Shown piece by piece: positions 56,040-64,000 of a DNA stretch of 64,000 nt. A program made the translations under genes and the position numbers. How positions within the stretch are numbered: the first letter of the stretch is position 1; every line of letters starts with the position of its first letter. Source of the DNA: Poa pratensis (Eukaryota; Streptophyta; Magnoliopsida; Poales; Poaceae); contig CAMZMU010000055.1 of NCBI GenBank assembly GCA_947311845.1, forward strand, positions 21,260,465 through 21,324,464. Direction: 5' to 3'. The notes under the pieces are model-generated. The model was not told the origin of the DNA and searched no databases. It saw nothing but the letters and a program-made list of their open reading frames with translations.

Positions 56040-56379
56040 GACTGTAACATATTTCTTTGGATCAAAGGATTTTCTGATGAATCATCAAGGAATAAACTTT
56101 ATTAGAGGATGTGTTTTCTATTCATCTCTTCGGATCGAAGGAATGAGCATGTACAATTCGAAGGAATTTCCATGTAATTATTTGAAAGATATAGCAGATC
56201 GTGTGTATGTGCTGCAAAACCTTCTTCCTTGATCGACACAAAAGTCGATAAAAGCCACCAATGCAATTCAGTATTTCTTATCCAACAGGAACTGCATAAT
56301 CTAACTTCGTCCTCACTAGATTAAGAACAAATACAAGACATGAGCAAAAGATGTTTCGATGAAAGTATCTACGGATCGA
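56040..56379. other. 3' flank of the LEA2-like gene
   Basis: Short AT-rich stretch, probably 3' untranslated region followed by intergenic DNA. No gene is seen. Confidence 0.4.
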
Positions 56380-57735
56380 TGGCCTAGGTTGGCATAACAC
56401 CTTCTGCAGGGATATCATCCAACAATATCCATGTGGACTAATGATCACTAGCAAGGGGTTTACAAAAATGCATCATCAGTCTCACATTTACTTTTTGCTG
56501 ATGGTTCTCTAATCATTATGAAGGCAAAAATGACTAATGCAACGTCATTGAGACATGTGCTTGATCAATATTGTGCATATTCAGGACAATTGGTCAGTGA
56601 AGCAAAATGTAGCATCTTCTATAGCCGCAATGTACAAGTGGATGTGAAGGCACAAAATGTGTTGAATTAAATATTATGACCAATGCCCTATCGGATAAAT
56701 ATTTAGGCTTGCCATCTATGATCGGCTAGATAGGAGTGATAGCTTCATCCATCTTCTAGAGAGGATTATAAAGAGGCTAGAAAATTGGAATGAAAGTTTA
56801 TGTTGTTGGGAGGTAAAGAAATTTTGTTGTCTATCCCAGTTTTTGCTATGTCAGTCTTCCAAATTTCCCAAGAAACTATGCAAGGAGAACTATGCAAGGA
56901 GATGATTGATGCTATGTCAAGATTTTGGTGGGAGATACTGACAAACATCGTCGGATACATTGAATGGCATGGTGGCATATGTGTATTCCAAAAAGAGATG
57001 GAGGGATGGGTTTCCGAGATCTTCACTCATTTAGTTTTGGTATGCTAGATGCACACACTTGGAGATTAATTAATTAAGCAACATGAACCCCTTTGTGCCA
57101 GAGTTTTAAGAGCTAAGTATTACCCTCATGAAATTATTTTGAAATCTGGTCGTAAAAAGGTTTCTCCTTTACTTGGCAAAGTATCGTTTCCAATTTAAAT
57201 ACTAAAAAAGGGCATCTACAGAGTTGGTTGTGCTTGTTCAGTCAAACATTTGTGAAGACCTTGGGTCCCGGCTAGCCCTTCGAGTATGATCCAAACACCT
57301 ACATGAAAGGTCATCTTGAAGATATGGATGGACTTATTGAACTCGACACTCATACTTGGACGGGTTCCTTGATGCCACTGAATCTATATTACAAGTGGAC
57401 GGTCTGGATCCGTGGTGCTAGAAGAACTTCTGAGAAATTAACACCCAGACATAATTTCTCTCGGTCGGATTGGTTTCAAAGAAGCTTGCAGTGGGATCTT
57501 GGTACATATGGTGGCAATGTCGAGAGATGTTGAAAGGAGTAAAATCTCATGCTCTTTCTCCCTTTGCAATCTTGGCTTTGAAACAAATTACAAGGTGGGA
57601 AACCAGGCGTCGAACCAAATGCAATCTAGACATTGACGCAGCTTTTTTCTTGAGCGATATGTGCCTTTTTTCCGGAATGAGAAGGGTGATATGGATTGTT
57701 TGCCGATCTTTCACCGCAAGAAGCACCGGATAACT
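56380..57735 (+). mobile_element. LINE-E fragment: RT palm to C-terminal region
   Basis: Plus-strand remains of a plant LINE with several stops. In order: HLLFADGSLIIMKAKMTNAT-like RT palm (56485-56545; the catalytic FADD reads FADG), ERIIKRLENWNE (56755-56795), EILLSIPVFAMSVFQI, FWWGDTD-type and MGFRDLHS blocks (56920-57040), ARVLRAKYYPHEIILKSGRK (57100-57160), then SWYIWWQCREMLKG (57490-57530). The FADG change and broken frames show it is dead. The 5' and 3' ends are not delimited. Confidence 0.72.
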
Positions 57736-58554
57736 ATTCTTCCAATCACGGGTGCAATCTGCGTAACCTGAAGAACGAGAGAACGAATCTCACGGCGAGC
57801 AACGAGATGATGAACACCACGCCTCACGCCAAGCTCGACAACCCTTGACAGATTCAAGGACCTTCTCGCCACGCACGATAACCCTTGACAAATTCAAGAA
57901 CACTCATGCCTCAATTTATTGGATAACTAACGGACGTCCGAGACGCCGTCACGCCGGTCCCTTGGTACGGAGGCAACCTTAAACACAATGTTCTACATAA
58001 TTTTCAACTCCCCTAAAACCCTAGCCGCTGGCTCCTTTATATAGAAGGCCAATCAACTAGTCGGTTGGACAAACCCCAAACCGAACCTAACACGACTCTA
58101 AACCTAGTTGGACTCGAACCGGATACAAACCGACCCATGACGGGTTCGGCCTAACATGGCACGCAGGCCTAGTTAACACTACCTTAGACTTTTACATATC
58201 ATTTAAATATGTCCTAGCGTGTCAACCAACCAACACGATGCCGATGATGCGCTCATCAAAGGGGATGCTCTAGCTGGAGGTTTCTAGCCACTCGCAAATA
58301 TCCTTGATACGGTAAAACCCAGGCAATGGCGTTGCAAAAAGGTCTTACATCGATTGAGTAAATTGGATGTTCAATTGCTATTATTAAAACCGATTCGTTG
58401 AAACTTTGCCAAGTTTATAATGAAATCTCAAAGTCCGGAGTCCGTATACAGCAATTCTTGCGACTCCTTCGTAAGATCTTTCAGGATTGGATCCATCACG
58501 GTGCAGCATTGCAATTTTTTTTATTTAAATTGTTCTTTTTGTTGGGGTCGCAAT
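57736..58554. other. Unannotated sequence between LINE-E and the Copia element
   Basis: No gene is recognised. A repeated GATAACCCTTGACAAATTCAAG-like phrase (about 57840 and 57880) and a CCTTTATATAGAAGGCCAATC TATA-like stretch (about 58034) are the only marks. It could be remains of another LTR, but no partner repeat is in the window. Confidence 0.35.
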
Positions 58555-60674
58555 TGAAAGTGCATGTGTTGCCCCATGCGTGGTTTTGGTAATTAATGAC
58601 AATCCTTATGGACTAATGGTTGCATTGAGATATCTTTATAGATCTTGTCCGTGAAGAAGATTGGAGTTCATGTGTTGGACTCTAGAAGATTACATGATGA
58701 TCAATGCTCTATTCAAGGGTTTATATGAAGAATGGTCATCGAGAGTTGAGCTTATTGCAAGCATGGCTTGGAAAATAAGATTGAGTGAACATTTATGTTT
58801 ATCTCCAAGCCATCACCTATATCAAGAGAAGAAGATAAAGTGCAAGTGGATTCATGAAGACGGAGCTTAGCAAGGCTCTCCCATAATGGTGTATGGGGGA
58901 GCATTTGGAGAAGTCTTCATCAAGCATGTGCTAGCAAGCACACAATCAAGAAAGGTGTTCCAACTTGAGGGAGTCAAGATCGTCTTCATCTAGCTCAAGT
59001 GGAATGAGCAAGGCAAAGGTATGATCTTGATAGGATTTCTATTTTACCGGTCTCATGGTGTTAGTGGGAGACCGGGTTATAGGATAGACGACGTACTATC
59101 AAGAGGGGCTCTCAAGTGAGTAACTTGATCGCATCTTTGTGGAGAGCTCAAACCTTTGCATACTTGGCATATCATCTTTATTGGTTCTTATTTGGCTTTT
59201 ATCCATGTGAGAATTTAGAGCTTGTGTTCATCTCCATACCAAGCTCTAGTTCACCGAAAACGGATTTCGTATTGAAAACTTGTTGCGTTTTCGGTTTTGA
59301 GGTCTTGCCGGTTCATCTTCTTTAGAGAGGTTTTACCTTTCTACATTTGGTCTTCTCCTCACATGATGGACTATGATGTTTCTCTGCATAATCTTGAAGT
59401 ACTCTTCGTTGCGATTCCAACGAGCCCAAGATCATCGAAATCGGAGTCCGGATGAAAAAGTTATTGCAGTTTTCTTTTTGCTGTTTTCGGGTTCTGGCAG
59501 GCCGGCCCACAGGCCGGCTGCCTCGGGTGGCAGGCCGGCCCCAGGCCGGCCAGGCCGGGCCCCAGGCCGGCTTCCCTGGGAACGAGGCCAGCCCCCAGGC
59601 CGGCCCCCAGCCCGGCCAGGCCGGCTCCCAGGCCGGCCTCACAGTTTTCTCCAACGGTCAGTTTTTTGAGTGGACCTATTTAAGGGGTTTCTTCCCCAAC
59701 GGTTCCCTAAGCTCAAGAGCACGAAAAAGCCCCCCATTGTTGACCTTCTTGAGCTTGGATTTCTCTCTATTCCTCCATGATTCTTGCCTCAAATTAGAGG
59801 GAAAGAGAGAGGAGATCTAGATCCACCCTTCCACCAATCAATCTCTCCTCTAAGTGAGGGGAAGCCTTTGGATCTAGATTTTGGAGGGATTTGGTGTTCT
59901 TCCTTTGTTCTTCCTCTCTTCTCCCCCCATAAGCATTAGTTGCTTGTGGTGGGATTTGAGAGTGAAGGATTTGAGCACTTGTGCTCTTGCCTTTTGCATT
60001 TGGTGCATCGGTGTGCTCTCCACGAGGATTCGTGGAAGTTGAAAGCTTGTGAACTTGTTACTCTTGGGTCTTCGGGCCCTAGACGCCTTTGTGGTGGTTG
60101 GACCCTTGTGTGGTCACTTGAAGCCGTTCGGGAGCCCCCAATCCCATTGTGGGTTGTGCCTCGATTGTTGTTGAGAGCCGTTCGGGAGCCCCCAACCCAT
60201 TGTGGGTTGTGCCCCGGATTGTTGTTGAAAGGCTCCGGATTCCGCCTCGAAGGAATACCGATAGTGGAAGGTGAACCAAACCTTTGTGGTGCGGTTCATC
60301 GGAGAAGAGGGTGAAACCTTTGTGGTTGTTGAACCGTTGTGTCGGTTCACACCTCTCCAACGAGACGTACTCCCTTTCAAGGAGGAACTCGGGAATACAT
60401 CCTCGTCTCCGCGCGGTTATTTCTATACCCGAGCTCTTTACTTATGCACTTTACATTGTGATAGCCTTCGTGCTTGAAGTATTCTATTGCTATCACCTTG
60501 TTGCTTGTCTTGCTTAGCATAAGTTGTTGGTGCACATAGGTGAGCCTAGTTTATTTAGGTTGTTGGCTTGTTAATTTAAACACCTAGTTTTATTCCGCAA
60601 TTAGCAAGCCTAAACCGGAAAAGTTTTAATCGCCTATTCACCCCCCCCCTCTAGGCGACATCATTGTCCTTTCA
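58555..60674 (+). repeat. 5' LTR of the Copia element
   Basis: 2120 bp, TGAAAGTGCATG...GTCCTTTCA. It contains a GGCCGGC-rich minisatellite at 59508-59640 and, just downstream, a TATA-like TATTTAAGG near 59678. Tandem AGCCGTTCGGGAGCCCCCAA units lie at about 60120-60230. Confidence 0.92.
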
Positions 60675-60676
60675 AT

Positions 60677-60688
60677 TGGTATCAGAGC
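60677..60688 (+). promoter_or_regulatory. Primer binding site of the Copia element
   Basis: TGGTATCAGAGC two bases after the LTR end; complementary to the 3' end of initiator Met tRNA as usual for plant Copia elements. Confidence 0.92.
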
Positions 60689-60729
60689 CTGGGCTCTCTT
60701 TTTGGGCTTTACCGCCTAGAGAGTAAAAG

Positions 60730-63088
60730 ATGTCGTTTAGGGAATTAGTGCACGATCCCACTTTCATATTCGATGGCACAAATTATGATGTTTGGAAAAT
60801 TCGCATGCTTAATCTTTTTAGGGCCATGGGTCCAAATTATATTAAGAGGATTGTAGATGTGGGTTTTCTCCTCCAAAGGATTCCAAGAATTATCTTTAGA
60901 GGATGAGGAAAACTCTCATCTCGAGACTCTAGTTTCTAATGGTCTTATATGTGTTTTGAGCGATGTAGTTCTTGCTTCAATCATGCCTTTTCGGAACGCT
61001 CATGAGCTTTGGACCAAGCTTCAAGATATATATGAAGTGTCCAAAATTATTGAGGATGATTGTTCTCCCTCCACTCCGGCCGTGATGAGTTCACAACTTC
61101 TTCCACTTCACCAACATGTGATTTGTCACAAGGTAATGATATGGTGAGTGGTGATAGAAATTGCATTGGTGATGGTGAACTTACTATTGATTATACTTCT
61201 TCTCTATCACATTGCAATGTTCTATCTTTGGACTTAAACTCTTCTAGCACTCCAAATGTCATACATGCTAGAGTTGATAGTCCTTGCATATCATGTAATA
61301 GTTGTTTAACTAAATCTCATGATGATATGCTTCATATGTCTTGTTGCCATGAAAACAATGCTTCCATATCCTCTAGTACTTGCATGACTAACAATGTAGA
61401 GGAATCCCAACATTTGTTGGAACAAGACATGGACCTAAATGGTGCTTCAAGTAATTCTTCATTCTTTAATCATGTTTGCCTTATGGCTAAGGATTCCGAG
61501 GTGTCTCCCACCTCAAATCCAAATTGTGATGATGAGGATGAGGATTCTCATGAAGAAGGTTTTGATTTTGAATCCTTAACCAAGATGGGTGAGATGGTAC
61601 TTGGTGCTCTCCCCAAAGGTAGTAAAGCTATCCCTCCTCTATGTGAAATCATTGATTATGTTAAGAGTAGGGAATTTATTGAGGATTTGGAAAGTCAATT
61701 TGATGAGAAATGTCAAATTGAGAGGGATGACTCTATTACTATAGCTTCCTTGAAAGCTTCTCTTGAAGAAGAAGAGCTTAGGTCTTCTCTTGAAGAGAGA
61801 CTTGAATCTCTTGATGAGTCTAATGATCTTATTATTGCTAAAATCATTAAGGAAAGAGATCATGCTTGCTAAATTAAAGTGCTTAAAAAGGAAAAAGTTG
61901 AATTTGGTGTTGGCAATGCTAGACTAAGTGAGGACATAGAGAGACTTGACAAAGCTCACAAGGCTTTAGAAAGTGAACACTCTCTCCTTATCAAGTCTCA
62001 TGATCAACTCCAAACTCAACTATCTAAGAATGATAAGCTTGCCAAGTTGTCTTCTTCCATTTCTAATGTTAATGATGCTTGTGCTACTAACTCCACTTCT
62101 TGTGAAGCATCTATTTTGAAGGAGAATGTTGAGCTAAGGGCTCAACTTGAGTTGCTATCTAGCAAGTATGGGAAATTGGAAGAAAGTCATGAAAAGCTTT
62201 CTAGCTCTAATGATGATCTTCTAGCATCCCATGCTAGGCTAAAGTTAGCTCATGAGGCTATCACTACAAAGGTAACATCTTGTGAGCCTCATGTGGACAA
62301 AGGCACAACTTCTACTAAAATGCTTTATTGCCATGTGCTAGTCCTAGTGATTCATCCACTCACAATATTGCTACATCTTGTGATGAATTACTTTCATGCC
62401 TTGTTGCTCTAACAATGAAGCTTCTACTTCCTCTAGTGTTTTGTTGATACTAACCATGTAGAGGAATTAAATGAGCTCAAGGCCCAAGTCACTTCTTTGA
62501 AGAAAGACTTGGAAAAGCGTCATGTTGGGGATTCTACACTTGACAATATGTTGAGTGTTCAAAGACGCCCCAATGACAAGAGTGGACTTGGATTCAACTC
62601 CAATATCAAGAAAAAAGGGCCAAGAACAAGTTAAAGATTCGGCCAAGATTGTTTGCTTCAAGTGCAAAGTTGAAGGGCACCATGTTAGATCTTGCCCTTT
62701 GAAGAAGAAGCTCTTAGTGAGAAGCAACAAGGGAAGAAGCCTCAAGTTCAAACTCAAGTTCCTCAAGTTGAAGAACGGCCTCTTCCCAAGAAGAATCAAG
62801 CTACCTCCTCAAGTCAAGACTCCAACTAAGAAGAGAGGAGGAAGTAGATGTTGCTACCTATGCCGTGAGAAGGGTCACGTTGCTTCTTCATGCACAAATG
62901 GTACCTTATCCAACCCCATTATTATTGATGATGATTATTCTCTTCGGAAGGATAAGGTTGGCAATGTGTTTGCCAAATATGTTGGTACTCAAAGTGGTGT
63001 CAAGAAAAGAACCATTTGGGTTGCCAAACCTATTGTGACTAACCTCTTAGGACCCAACTTGGTTGGGGACCAACAAGCTAAAACTTGA
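60730..63088 (+). pseudogene. Copia gag, degenerate, with two CCHC zinc knuckles
   Basis: The start is the ATG at 60730, 42 bp after the primer site. The first block includes FIFDGTNYDVWKIRM, like UBN2-type Copia gag. A frame change near 60870, another near 61060-61140, an in-frame TAA at 61870-61872 and a shift near 62310 break the protein. The middle is Asp/Glu/Ser-rich and predicted coiled coil (61680-62270). The end carries two CX2CX4HX4C knuckles, CFKCKVEGHHVRSC (about 62653-62694) and CYLCREKGHVASSC (about 62854-62895), which bind the RNA genome in active elements. Confidence 0.8.
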
Positions 63089-64000
63089 TCAATAGGTGTT
63101 GTTGGAGGGCATTGGAGACTTGGCTACATTATGAAGAATTAAGGGATCTTCATCAATTATATTTCTCAAGTCAAGTCATTTGGATTATATTGTTCTATCT
63201 CATATCCAATGTTCCTCCTTGCGGTAACTTTTATTTAAATCATATATACATTGAAAGTTGCTTGCACCCTTGCATGTGTTAGGTTTTGTACCTTGCTAGT
63301 GTTTGTATGTGTTGTGCTCTCTACTTACTTATCTTGAGTAATCAAGTATGTGTATGTTGGTTTGCACACCATTTACTTGTGTTGAGCCTTATTGCTTTTA
63401 TTTGATATCTTATCTTGTTGGCTCTCTTTTAGAGATTAATGGACTATCCATTTTGGGGAGTGATATGCTTCGTGCACTTCACAATCCTAAAATTGTGTAT
63501 ACATGAGGAATACCACTTAGTGTTGACATATTATATCTATTCTCTATGTGGTATGTCATGCTCATGAGAAATTCAAATTCTATAATGTCCATTAATTTCT
63601 CGAGTTGGTTTTGTTTGCCTCTTGTTTTAAAATAAATGGATTATCACATTATGGGGGAGTAATAAGCTATGTGCATATTACAAGCCTAGAAAATGTGAAC
63701 ATGTGAGGTATTGCCACCTAGAATTGATATTGTTATTATCTTATTCCTATGTGGCATGTTGCTCAAACAAGTTCCATTTGGTAAAATGATTTTGTTTAAT
63801 CACTCTTTTGGATCTTGTTTGCGATGGACATTCTTGGTACGGTTTTCCCCAAATATGTTCGCATATCCTTTTGGGAAATCGATTGCTTCAAGCTACTCTT
63901 TGTAGTGGCTTTGCATGATCGCGTGAATACTTGAAGCTATCAAGAATATCTATCTATTTAAGCTTTGGCTTTAAATCTTCTCTTTTGCCATATGCTTATT
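63089..64000 (+). other. Spacer of the Copia element after gag
   Basis: No protease, integrase or RT is reached before the window ends. Two imperfect direct copies of a block of about 200 bp lie in tandem (starting near 63431 with AATGGACTATCCATTTTGGG and near 63633 with AATGGATTATCACATTATGG). Confidence 0.5.

Larger units (their letters stand above)
58555..64000 (+). mobile_element. Copia LTR retrotransposon, 5' part (runs off the window)
   Basis: A 5' LTR (58555-60674) is followed by the initiator-Met tRNA primer site TGGTATCAGAGC (60677-60688), a degenerate gag with two zinc knuckles, and spacer sequence to the window end. The LTR is of the same family as the solo LTR at 8484-10586. The long gag with coiled coil recalls the SIRE/Maximus lineage, but without pol this is only a suggestion. 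Confidence 0.88.

Overview
This is nuclear DNA from a large-genome grass, most likely a Triticeae species (wheat, barley, rye, Aegilops) or a close relative. The evidence is multi-exon genes with GT-AG introns, grass-typical protein families, and a dense nest of plant transposons: CACTA, Gypsy and Copia LTR elements, LINEs, a SINE, a MULE and a TRIM. Nothing in it is prokaryotic. Most of the sequence is transposon; host genes survive as exons and pseudogenes scattered between insertions.

Layout. (1) 1-12942: the right part of an autonomous-type CACTA element (CACTA-1) running on the minus strand. It holds a broken TNP2-type transposase (7318-12628) split by a 2.1-kb solo Copia LTR (8484-10586, TSD AACAC), a small intact accessory ORF (6004-6522), and a degenerate gene ending in a Ulp1-type (C48) protease domain (50-3841). 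Its TIR ends at 12942. (2) 13225-41032: a Deg/HtrA-like gene on the plus strand, partial at its 5' end. Exons 1-4 lie at 13225-15259 and exons 5-7 at 39439-41032. They are separated by a 24-kb intron filled with nested LINEs, a recent Gypsy element (16850-24128, TSD GCCAT), a fragment of an ATX-type histone methyltransferase gene carrying PHD fingers (27950-30642), and a non-coding LTR element (33869-39193). (3) 40331-43595: a three-LTR TRIM array, a SINE with TSD, and a 1365-bp MULE with a perfect 9-bp TSD. (4) 44058-45307: a DUF1618-type pseudogene. (5) 45914-56039: a pair of divergent LEA2/NHL-like paralogues that once shared a promoter of about 280 bp and are now split by a complete 8.6-kb CACTA element (CACTA-2, 46734-55357, TSD ATG). 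(6) 56380-57735: LINE remains. (7) 58555-64000: the 5' LTR, primer binding site and degenerate gag of a Copia element of the same family as the solo LTR; it runs off the window.

Two observations stand out. CACTA-2 landed exactly on the start codon of the right-hand LEA2-like gene, so the 3-bp target duplication is itself the ATG, and the promoter was moved away while the start codon was regenerated. Second, CACTA-1 and CACTA-2 have different termini and gene content, yet each carries a homologous intact ORF of about 175 codons with its own TATA box and an upstream array of a GATCCAACGGCTCA-like motif. This looks like an accessory gene shared between CACTA families whose function I do not recognise. 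CACTA-2 also holds several hairpin-forming repeats.
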